Assembly (NCBI GenBank): GCA_016780695.1
Contig: JADHLK010000103.1
Location: 1 to 5,510, forward strand
Source of the DNA: Alphaproteobacteria bacterium
GTDB taxonomy: Bacteria; Pseudomonadota; Alphaproteobacteria; Puniceispirillales; Puniceispirillaceae
Direction of reading: 5' to 3'
Length of the DNA: 5,510 nt
Shown here: positions 1 through 4,790 of the stretch, piece after piece
Layout: each line of letters starts with the position of its first letter
How positions within the stretch are numbered: position 1 is the first letter of the stretch
The notes under the pieces: model-generated
The model's database searches: none
What the model saw: only the letters and a program-made list of their open reading frames with translations
What the model was told of the DNA's origin: nothing
Program-made: the position numbers and the translations under genes

Positions 1-10
1 AAGCAGCCAT
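1..10 (-). CDS. Start of next SUF operon gene, probably sufC (partial)
   Basis: On the minus strand an ATG occurs at 10-8, five bases after the sufB stop, and the frame continues Met-Ala-Ala to the window edge. An AGGA (19-22), lying across the sufB stop region, sits 8 nt upstream and would serve as ribosome binding site. In SUF operons sufB is usually followed by sufC, the ABC-type ATPase of the SufBCD scaffold, so that identity is inferred from gene order only. Three codons cannot confirm it. Confidence 0.4.
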
Positions 11-15
11 ATTTC

Positions 16-1467
16 CTATCCTACAGATCCTTCCAGTGAGATGCCGATCAGCTTTTGCGCCTCTACGGCAAATTCCATTGGTAATTCCTTCATCACCTCG
101 CGGCAGAAACCATTGACAATCAACGAGACGGCTTCCTCAGCATCCAGCCCGCGCTGCAGGCAATAAAACAGCTGTTCTTCGGAAATCCGCGAAGTGGTCG
201 CCTCATGCTCTACCCGGCCGGACGGGTTGCGCGAGGTGATATACGGCACCGTATGGGCCCCGCACTGATCCCCAACCAGCAGGGAGTCACACTGGGTGAA
301 ATTACGCGCCCCTTCAGCCGCTTTATTAATCTCTACCAGCCCACGATAGGTGTTTTGCGCCCGCCCGGCAGAAATCCCCTTGGAGATAATAGTGGATCGG
401 GTGCCCGGCCCCAGATGGATCATCTTGGTTCCGGTATCGGCCTGCTGGGCCCCGTTGGTGACCGCCACAGAATAGAATTCACCGACTGAATCGCGCCCGC
501 GCAATACACAGGACGGGTATTTCCAGGTAATGGCGGAGCCGGTTTCCACTTGCGTCCAGCTGATGCGGGAGCGATCCCCTCTGCAGGCGCCGCGCTTGGT
601 CACAAAATTATAGATACCGCCCTTGCCATTTTCATCTCCAGGATACCAGTTCTGGACAGTTGAATATTTGATCTCGGCATCATGCATCGCGACCAGCTCT
701 ACCACCGCGGCGTGCAGCTGGTTTTCATCCCGCTGCGGGGCGGTGCAGCCCTCCAGATAGCTGACATAGGAATCATCTTCGGCAATGATCAGCGTGCGTT
801 CAAACTGGCCGGTATTCTGCTCATTGATGCGGAAATAGGTGGACAGCTCCATCGGGCAGCGCACCCCCTTGGGGATATAAACAAAGCTGCCATCAGTAAA
901 GACAGCTGAATTCAGCGCCGCAAAGTAATTATCTGATACCGGCACCACCGAGCCCATATATTTCCTGATCAAATCCGGATAGTCGCGGATCGCTTCGGAA
1001 ATCGGACAGAAAATCACCCCGGCCTCAGCCAGCTCCTCGCGAAAGGTGGTTGCCACAGAAACTGAATCAAAAACCGCATCCACCGCCACGCCAGCCAGCA
1101 TCTTCTGCTCATTGAGCGGAATCCCCAGCTTTTCATAAGTCTCCAGCAGCTGCGGATCGACCTCATCCAGAGAGGCCAGCTGTTTTTTCTGCTTCGGGGC
1201 GGCATAATAGTGAATAGCCTGATAATCAATCGGCTCAATTTGCAGCTTGGCCCAGTCAGGCGGGGTCATTTTCAGCCAATAGCGATAGGCTTTCAGCCGC
1301 CAGTCCAGCATCCAGTCCGGCTCATCTTTTTTGGCGGAAATAAAGCGGATAATATCCTCATTCAGCCCCTTTGGAGCCAGGTCTGATTCAATATCCGTCA
1401 CAAAACCGTATTTATATTTGCCGGTGGCCTCTTCAACGGCCTGAATGGTCTCAACAGTTGCTGACAT
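16..1467 (-). CDS. sufB: Fe-S cluster assembly scaffold protein SufB
   Basis: SufB is the core scaffold of the cytosolic SufBC2D complex, which builds Fe-S clusters from SufS/SufE-derived sulfur and passes them to carrier proteins. The 483 residues span the whole family length and end in the typical ISLEGSVG. Hallmarks are TGSAITWKYPSC (309-320), QQADTGTKMIH (341-351), ISKGISAG (361-368), FTQCDS (390-395) and EHEATTSR (420-427). By recalled alignment with E. coli SufB, C241 in EGC matches the sulfur acceptor C254, C393 matches C405, E420-H421-E422 match E432-H433-E434, and R213/N215 match R226/N228, so the machinery looks intact. The ATG lies 3 nt after the stop of the upstream Rrf2 gene. The ribosome binding site is weak (GTGAGC), which fits translational coupling. 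The paralogue SufD is unlikely because the SufB-specific cysteines and motifs are present. Confidence 0.98.
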   Translation of the reverse strand: MSATVETIQAVEEATGKYKYGFVTDIESDLAPKGLNEDIIRFISAKKDEPDWMLDWRLKAYRYWLKMTPPDWAKLQIEPIDYQAIHYYAAPKQKKQLASLDEVDPQLLETYEKLGIPLNEQKMLAGVAVDAVFDSVSVATTFREELAEAGVIFCPISEAIRDYPDLIRKYMGSVVPVSDNYFAALNSAVFTDGSFVYIPKGVRCPMELSTYFRINEQNTGQFERTLIIAEDDSYVSYLEGCTAPQRDENQLHAAVVELVAMHDAEIKYSTVQNWYPGDENGKGGIYNFVTKRGACRGDRSRISWTQVETGSAITWKYPSCVLRGRDSVGEFYSVAVTNGAQQADTGTKMIHLGPGTRSTIISKGISAGRAQNTYRGLVEINKAAEGARNFTQCDSLLVGDQCGAHTVPYITSRNPSGRVEHEATTSRISEEQLFYCLQRGLDAEEAVSLIVNGFCREVMKELPMEFAVEAQKLIGISLEGSVG

Positions 1468-1470
1468 GCT

Positions 1471-1953
1471 CTAGCTCACAGATTTTTCAGGAGTGGGTGC
1501 CGAGGGATCGGCGGTTCTATCAATCGGCGGGAAATACCGCTGCGGGTCCAGCATTTCAGCAAGGGTGACCCGGCCAAGTGCTTCTTGAATAGCCTGATTA
1601 ACGCTGTTCCAGTTCCCTGACATGAAACAGCCATTTTGGACTGAACACGGCTCCTCTGCCCCGTCCACACAGGCGGTCAGGGCAATCGGGCCTTCTATCG
1701 CCTCGATCACCTCAGCCAGGGAGATGGCACTGGCCGGGCGTGCCAGCTTGCAGCCGCCCTGCACACCGCGCTGCGATTCCACCAGCCCGGCAGCCACCAG
1801 CTGCTTGACCAGCTTGGCAACGGTGGGTTGGCCCAGCATCGTCTGGCGGGCCAGCTCAGCACTGGATCGCAAGCCGCCGGCACCGCATCCCGGCGCGGCC
1901 AGCCCGCCCAGCACGAGGATCGCATAATCTGTCATGCGCGTCAGTCGCAGCAT
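1471..1953 (-). CDS. Rrf2-family SUF system regulator (IscR-like, Fe-S sensing)
   Basis: This 160-residue protein is a winged-helix transcription factor of the Rrf2 family, most like the SUF-associated regulators (the TIGR02944 type, by recall). The N-terminus MLRLTRMTDYA is typical and supports this start, with an AGGGA element about 8 nt upstream. The DNA-binding domain covers roughly residues 1-85, with the recognition region near 38-58 (LGQPTVAKLVKQL in part) and the wing at RGVQGGCKLARP (62-73). Conserved EVIEAIEGPIAL (81-92) leads to the cluster region with C95, C103 and C109, then the dimer helix NWNSVNQAIQEALGRVTLAEML. The Cys spacing is x7 and x5, against x5 and x5 in E. coli IscR, and there is no His three residues after the last Cys. 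It opens the operon 3 nt before sufB and has an IscR-like palindrome in its own promoter, so autorepression is inferred. Extra cysteines C23 and C68 are present. Confidence 0.93.
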   Translation of the reverse strand: MLRLTRMTDYAILVLGGLAAPGCGAGGLRSSAELARQTMLGQPTVAKLVKQLVAAGLVESQRGVQGGCKLARPASAISLAEVIEAIEGPIALTACVDGAEEPCSVQNGCFMSGNWNSVNQAIQEALGRVTLAEMLDPQRYFPPIDRTADPSAPTPEKSVS

Positions 1954-1983
1954 CGAGAAATCCCTGAAGTCGTTACCGAATTT

Positions 1984-1998
1984 AGACTAATTTAGTCT
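1984..1998 (-). promoter_or_regulatory. IscR type 1-like operator upstream of the Rrf2 regulator
   Basis: AGACTAA-T-TTAGTCT is a perfect 7-bp inverted repeat around one central base. Read on the minus strand the core is GACTAAATTAGTC, which fits the E. coli IscR type 1 core GACTRWWWYAGTC at every position. It lies about 30-45 nt upstream of the regulator's ATG, where it would overlap the core promoter. The function, Fe-S-dependent autorepression of the suf operon, is inferred. An Irr or Fur-type iron element is a weaker alternative, because the half-sites fit those consensuses less well. Confidence 0.6.
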
Positions 1999-2080
1999 GA
2001 TATAGCGATGATATAGGCATCCGCTACCAAAAAGGCAAGTCAGCACGCCCAAAAAAAGCGGAAAAAGAGGGAAATTCAAG

Positions 2081-2096
2081 AGGCGGTGAGCCGCCT
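2081..2096 (-). terminator. Hairpin after hspQ, possible terminator
   Basis: AGGCGG-TGAG-CCGCCT forms a perfect 6-bp GC-rich stem with a four-base loop, 11 bases past the hspQ stop on the minus strand. The downstream minus-strand sequence is pyrimidine-rich with two T runs (about 2066-2070 and 2051-2057), but the T tract does not directly abut the stem, so efficient intrinsic termination is uncertain. It separates the tRNA-rpmF-hspQ group from the suf promoter. Confidence 0.35.
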
Positions 2097-2107
2097 GCCG
2101 GACGCGG

Positions 2108-2479
2108 CTAGTTAAACGCCTCGCGGCGCAGCTGATAGCGGCCATCTTCCAGCGATTCAAACAGATCCTCTACATCCGGGTGGCCCACCGGCCCGCCTTC
2201 TGTATCAGGGGTCAGATTTTGCTGGCTCACATAGGCCGAATAATAGGTTTCGGCATTTTCTGCGAGCAGATGATAGAAGGGCTGTTCCTTGGATGGGCGG
2301 ACATCTTCTGGAATGGCGTTATACCATTCTTCTGTATTGTCAAATTCCGGGTCCACATCCACGATCACCCCGCGAAAGGGATAATGGCGGTGACGCACAA
2401 TATCGCCAATGCAAAACACCGGCGTTTTTTGCACCTGGGCTGGGAGCTGGGTAGGGTTTGATGTATCAGAGCTGGTCAT
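2108..2479 (-). CDS. hspQ: Heat shock protein HspQ (YccV-like)
   Basis: HspQ is a small cytosolic heat-shock protein. In E. coli it binds hemimethylated DNA, promotes degradation of mutant DnaA and acts as a specificity factor for Lon protease. The 123-residue product carries the YccV-like beta-barrel fold over about residues 22-105: FCIGDIVRHRHYPFRGVIVD (22-41), DVDPEF, the aromatic PFYHLLAENAE (67-77) and YVSQQNL (83-89). An acidic C-terminal tail follows. The N-terminal ~20 residues (Ser/Thr/Pro/Gln-rich) are an unconserved extension. I chose the ATG at 2479 rather than the TTG six bases upstream, because GAGAGG is spaced 8 nt from the ATG but only 2 nt from the TTG. The gene lies 33 nt downstream of rpmF on the same strand, so co-transcription is likely. 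I see no heat-shock promoter directly in front of it. Confidence 0.93.
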   Translation of the reverse strand: MTSSDTSNPTQLPAQVQKTPVFCIGDIVRHRHYPFRGVIVDVDPEFDNTEEWYNAIPEDVRPSKEQPFYHLLAENAETYYSAYVSQQNLTPDTEGGPVGHPDVEDLFESLEDGRYQLRREAFN

Positions 2480-2512
2480 CAGCAAAGCCTCTCACCCGGA
2501 CAAAATATCCGG

Positions 2513-2698
2513 TCAGATGGTTTCTTTTACCTTGATGACCTGGCGGCCCTTATAGATTCCTGTTTTCAGATCAATATGATGCGGGCGATGCAGCTCACCG
2601 GTTGTCTTGTCCTCAACATACGCATCCGAGCGCAGCGCATCATGCGCCCGACGCATATCACGCTTGGAACGGGTAACCTTGCGTTTTGGAACAGCCAT
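2513..2698 (-). CDS. rpmF: 50S ribosomal protein L32
   Basis: L32 is a small basic protein of the large ribosomal subunit. The 61 residues begin MAVPKRKVTRSKRDMRRAHD, the classic L32 N-terminus, and continue through VEDKTTGELHRPHHIDLKTG to GRQVIKVKETI. It is the cysteine-free form: the paired cysteines that bind zinc in other bacterial L32 proteins are absent, as is usual in alphaproteobacteria. The ATG at 2698 is preceded by a strong GAGGAG site (2705-2710) with 6 nt spacing. A longer in-frame ORF reaching back to 2872 reads through the tRNA gene and is not real. The neighbours are tRNA-Ala 79 nt upstream and hspQ 33 nt downstream. It is not next to the plsX/DUF177 genes that often accompany rpmF. 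Confidence 0.97.
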   Translation of the reverse strand: MAVPKRKVTRSKRDMRRAHDALRSDAYVEDKTTGELHRPHHIDLKTGIYKGRQVIKVKETI

Positions 2699-2704
2699 GA
2701 CACA

Positions 2705-2736
2705 CTCCTCAAAAAAAATTGTCCGGCCTGTTGGCC
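2705..2736 (-). promoter_or_regulatory. rpmF leader: ribosome binding site, T8 tract and small hairpin
   Basis: On the minus strand, GGCC-AACA-GGCC (2736-2725) forms a 4-bp stem. A run of eight T (2718-2711) follows after six bases, and the GAGGAG ribosome binding site of rpmF (2710-2705) comes directly after it. The arrangement resembles a weak terminator or attenuator between tRNA-Ala and rpmF, but the stem is short and not adjacent to the T run. It may equally be only an unstructured leader favouring initiation, or an RNase processing region. Confidence 0.35.
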
Positions 2737-2777
2737 TTGCGGCATCCGGTCTGTTGCCCGATGCTGCGGTGCAGGTT

Positions 2778-2853
2778 TGGTGGAGCCAGACGGGATCGAA
2801 CCGACGACCTCCTGCTTGCAAAGCAGGCGCTCTCCCAGCTGAGCTATGGCCCC
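2778..2853 (-). tRNA. tRNA-Ala (anticodon TGC)
   Basis: A complete 76-base cloverleaf reads on the minus strand. The acceptor GGGGCCA pairs with TGGCTCC (one G-T wobble). The D arm is GCTC/GAGC, the anticodon stem is CCTGC/GCAGG with loop TTTGCAA giving anticodon TGC (plus-strand bases 2818-2820), and the T loop is TTCGATC. The discriminator is A and the 3' CCA is encoded. No rRNA gene flanks it, although in many alphaproteobacteria this tRNA sits in the 16S-23S spacer. A consensus-like promoter lies upstream. Confidence 0.98.
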
Positions 2854-2925
2854 GTTTTTTAACGATTGCCAAACCAAAGTGAAAAGAAGCCCTGACCGAA
2901 TGGCCGCGGGCCTCACAACGCTGGT

Positions 2926-2954
2926 TTTATGCTGGAAACCAGACAGAAGGTCAA
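2926..2954 (-). promoter_or_regulatory. Sigma-70-type promoter for tRNA-Ala (and probably rpmF-hspQ)
   Basis: On the minus strand the -35 element TTGACC (2954-2949; 5/6 to consensus) is separated by exactly 17 bases from CATAAA (2931-2926; 4/6 to TATAAT). Transcription would start near 2919, giving a leader of about 65 nt before the mature tRNA end, to be removed by processing. It is the best promoter match I found in the window. Function is inferred from spacing and placement. Confidence 0.6.
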
Positions 2955-2977
2955 GTGTTTTTGCCAGCCAGTCTCCT

Positions 2978-3013
2978 AAAAAAACATAAAAAAGAGCCCA
3001 CCCGTCCCAGCTC
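2978..3013 (-). terminator. Putative intrinsic terminator of ald
   Basis: Starting inside the ald stop region on the minus strand, GAGC (3013-3010) can pair with GCTC (2997-2994) around a 12-base G-rich loop. It is followed at once by T6 (2993-2988), then ATG and T7 (2984-2978). The T tract is strong, but the stem is only 4 bp plus possible wobbles. The position directly at the gene end supports a terminator that separates ald from the tRNA promoter. Confidence 0.45.
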
Positions 3014-4106
3014 AGGCAGCTTGCATCTGGCCAAGGGCAGCTATCACCGCCGGATGGGTCAGCTTGCCTGCCTGCACATTCAGCCCGGCGGCCAGATGCG
3101 GGTCTGCGGCCAGCGCCGCCAGCCCGTTATCTGCCAGCTGATGCACAAAAGGCAGAATAGCATGGGTCAGGGCAGCACTGGCGGTGAGCGGCACGGCTCC
3201 CGGCATATTGGCAACGCAATAATGCACAATCCCATCCACTAGATAGGTCGGCTCAGCATGGGTAGTTGGGCGTGAGGTCTCAAAACAGCCACCCTGATCA
3301 ATCGCCACATCTACCAGCACCGCGCCCGGCCGCATCGCTGCCAGCTCTGCCCGGCTGACCAGATGCGGGGCAGCAGCCCCCGGCACCAACACCGCACCGA
3401 TCACCATATCTGCCTGCTGAACCGCCTCGGCTACCGCCTGCTGGCTGGCATAGACAGGGGTGACAGCAGAGCCGAAAATATCGATTAATTGGCGCAATCT
3501 GGGCAGCGATTTATCCAGAATGGTCACCCGCCCACCAATACCGGCAGCGACACGGGCGGCATTGCTGCCCACCATGCCGCCGCCCAGAATCACAATATTG
3601 GCCGCGGCCACCCCCGGCACACCAGTGGCCAGCAAACCGCACCCGCCAGTCTCAGCCTTCAGAGCCTGTGCGCCGTCCAGCACCGCCAGCCGCCCGGCAA
3701 TCTCCGACATCGGGGCCAGCAAGGGCAGACCGCCAGACGCATCGGTCACCGTCTCATAGGCAATCGCTGTGCAGCCAGAAGCCAGCAGGCCGGTCGCCTG
3801 TGCCGGGTCGGCCGCCAGATGCAGATAGGTGAACAGGATATGATCTGGGCGCAACCTCTCCCATTCTTGCTGCTGCGGCTCTTTCACCTTGATAATCAGC
3901 TGGGCCTTTTCAAACAGCTCTGCTGCGCTGTCACAAATGCGCGCTCCGGCGGCTTCATAGGCTTCGTCCGGCGCGCCAGCATGGCGGCCTGCGCCGCTTT
4001 CTACCAGCAGCTGATGGCCCTTGGCGGCAAGCTCAGCAACGCCGCCCGGTAATAGCCCGACCCGCGCCTCCTGCGGCTTGATTTCTTTTGGAACAGCGAT
4101 CAACAT
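3012..4106 (-). CDS. ald: Alanine dehydrogenase
   Basis: This enzyme catalyses the reversible NAD-dependent oxidative deamination of L-alanine to pyruvate and ammonium in the cytosol, usually for alanine catabolism. The 364 residues begin MLIAVPKEIKPQEARVGLLP, typical of the AlaDH/PNT family. Numbering from this Met puts R15, K75 (in KVKEP), H96 (in YLHLA) and D270 (in VDVAIDQGG) at the same positions as the substrate and catalytic residues of M. tuberculosis Ald. The Rossmann motif is ILGGGMVGSNAA (173-184), and D198 is the acidic residue expected to bind the NAD ribose. HYCVANMPGAVP (295-306) closes the active site. I chose the ATG at 4106 because AGGAGG (4114-4119) lies 7 nt upstream; a start at 4133 would place this site inside the gene. 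Transhydrogenase subunit alpha is less likely, given the full AlaDH signatures and the lrp neighbour. Confidence 0.97.
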   Translation of the reverse strand: MLIAVPKEIKPQEARVGLLPGGVAELAAKGHQLLVESGAGRHAGAPDEAYEAAGARICDSAAELFEKAQLIIKVKEPQQQEWERLRPDHILFTYLHLAADPAQATGLLASGCTAIAYETVTDASGGLPLLAPMSEIAGRLAVLDGAQALKAETGGCGLLATGVPGVAAANIVILGGGMVGSNAARVAAGIGGRVTILDKSLPRLRQLIDIFGSAVTPVYASQQAVAEAVQQADMVIGAVLVPGAAAPHLVSRAELAAMRPGAVLVDVAIDQGGCFETSRPTTHAEPTYLVDGIVHYCVANMPGAVPLTASAALTHAILPFVHQLADNGLAALAADPHLAAGLNVQAGKLTHPAVIAALGQMQAA

Positions 4107-4292
4107 GACAGCACCTCCTGATAACAGACGCATGGATCATTGACTGATCTATAATATGTCTTTTTAGACTCTATTTGATTCTTTTTATTGTTTTATAATG
4201 AGTATATCTTGCAATAATGATTTGCAGTTAATCTTTTTCCTGCAATAATATATAAAAAAAACCTTCCCCATAGCGAGGCTGGAGGCAGGAAA
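4107..4292. promoter_or_regulatory. Divergent ald / lrp control region, AT-rich
   Basis: This 186-bp region between two divergent genes is far richer in A+T than the genes around it, especially 4141-4260. It must hold both promoters. On the minus strand TATTAT (4156-4151) is a possible -10 for ald. On the plus strand AATAAT (4244-4249), 16 bases after TTGCAG (4222-4227), is a possible -35/-10 pair for lrp. The 9-mer TGCAATAAT occurs at 4210-4218 and 4241-4249, 31 bp apart (about three helical turns), with a related TGCAGTTAAT at 4223-4232. GTCT-TTTT-AGAC (4158-4169) is a small inverted repeat on the ald side. Binding by the neighbouring Lrp-type protein is inferred. Ribosome binding sites bound it at 4114-4119 (ald) and 4281-4285 (lrp). 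Confidence 0.6.
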
Positions 4293-4751
4293 ATGGACAG
4301 AACAGACCGGGCGATTCTGGCAGTGCTGCAGGAAGATGCGCGTATGTCCAATGTAGAGCTGGCCGGGCGCGTTGGGTTGTCGCCTTCTGCCTGTTTGCGG
4401 CGGGTGGCCGCGCTGGAGAAATCCGGCGTGATTGACAGCTACCGGGCGCAGCTCAATCTAGACAGTCTGGGTCATTCGGTGCTGGTTCTGGTGCGGATTA
4501 CCCTGCATGGCCAGTCTGCTGAGATGATGACCGAGTTTGAAGCGGCTGCGACCCGGATTCCCCAGATTCTGGCCTGTTTCCTGCTGGCCGGCGAGGAGGA
4601 TTACCTGCTGCGAATTGCCGCCCGTGATGTCGCTGATTTTGGCCGCATCCATACTGAATATCTCTCCTCCCTGCCCCATGTGCTGCGGATGGAGAGCAAT
4701 TTTGTGCTGCGTCAGGTAATTAATCGCGGGCTGGATGCGGCGGAGATTTAG
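4293..4751 (+). CDS. Lrp/AsnC-family transcriptional regulator, likely regulator of ald
   Basis: This 152-residue feast/famine regulator has a clear Lrp layout. The N-terminal winged helix-turn-helix covers about 1-60: MDRTDRAILAVLQEDAR, then SNVELAGRVGLSPSACLRRV (19-38) as the HTH, then LEKSGVIDSY. A RAM effector domain follows (about 65-142), in which LLAGEEDYLLRI (97-108) matches the SGDFDYLL loop of E. coli Lrp that lines the amino-acid pocket. The ATG at 4293 has GGAGG 7 nt upstream. The gene is divergent from ald, and family precedent (Lrp-type activators beside ald genes) suggests it senses alanine or a related amino acid and controls ald and possibly itself. I give no symbol because global Lrp and local AldR-like regulators cannot be told apart by sequence alone. 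Confidence 0.95.
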   Translation: MDRTDRAILAVLQEDARMSNVELAGRVGLSPSACLRRVAALEKSGVIDSYRAQLNLDSLGHSVLVLVRITLHGQSAEMMTEFEAAATRIPQILACFLLAGEEDYLLRIAARDVADFGRIHTEYLSSLPHVLRMESNFVLRQVINRGLDAAEI

Positions 4752-4781
4752 CCCGCCCGAATTAGCCCGCCCGAATTAGCC
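4748..4781. repeat. 14-bp tandem repeat at the lrp 3' end
   Basis: The unit GCCCGCCCGAATTA occurs twice in tandem (4751-4764 and 4765-4778). The period extends a few bases on both sides (TTA before, GCC after), giving about 2.4 copies. The first copy begins at the last base of the lrp stop codon, so the duplication lies in the gap between the convergent lrp and selO-like genes. It probably arose by replication slippage. No function is evident. Confidence 0.85.
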
Positions 4782-4790
4782 GACTTGCAA

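Noticed and set aside
1622..1927. 101-residue plus-strand frame opposite the Rrf2 gene
   Set aside because: It is an antisense shadow of a well-conserved gene, rich in Ser/Ala/Pro with no domain.
1999..2107. A small gene or RNA in the gap between hspQ and the suf operon
   Set aside because: I found no start with a ribosome binding site, only a purine-rich tract (about 2051-2083) and the hspQ-side hairpin. Nothing supports a transcript.
2496..2512. CCGGA / TCCGG hairpin between rpmF and hspQ as a terminator
   Set aside because: The stem is only 5 bp with a 7-base loop and no T tract follows on the minus strand; it abuts the rpmF stop. Read-through into hspQ seems more likely.
2513..2872. A 119-residue reading frame ending in the L32 sequence
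   Set aside because: Its first half is antisense-free read-through of tRNA-Ala and the rpmF leader. The true L32 start at 2698 has a strong ribosome binding site and the conserved MAVPKRK start.
2607..2882. Plus-strand frame containing GSNRRPPACKAGALPAEL
   Set aside because: It is the antisense translation of tRNA-Ala, a frequent spurious database protein, and runs over rpmF on the opposite strand.
2566..2916. Minus-strand frame containing AQLGERLLCKQEVVGSIPSGS
   Set aside because: This is the well-known false translation of a tRNA-Ala gene and overlaps rpmF in another frame.
3489..4052. 187-residue plus-strand open frame opposite ald
   Set aside because: It lies wholly within the confident ald gene on the other strand. 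It has no ribosome binding site that I can see, low-complexity composition and no recognisable domain, as expected of a GC-rich antisense shadow.
4107..4133. Nine-residue N-terminal extension of alanine dehydrogenase (MRLLSGGAV)
   Set aside because: The AGGAGG ribosome binding site lies inside this stretch, and family proteins start at the MLIAVPKE position.
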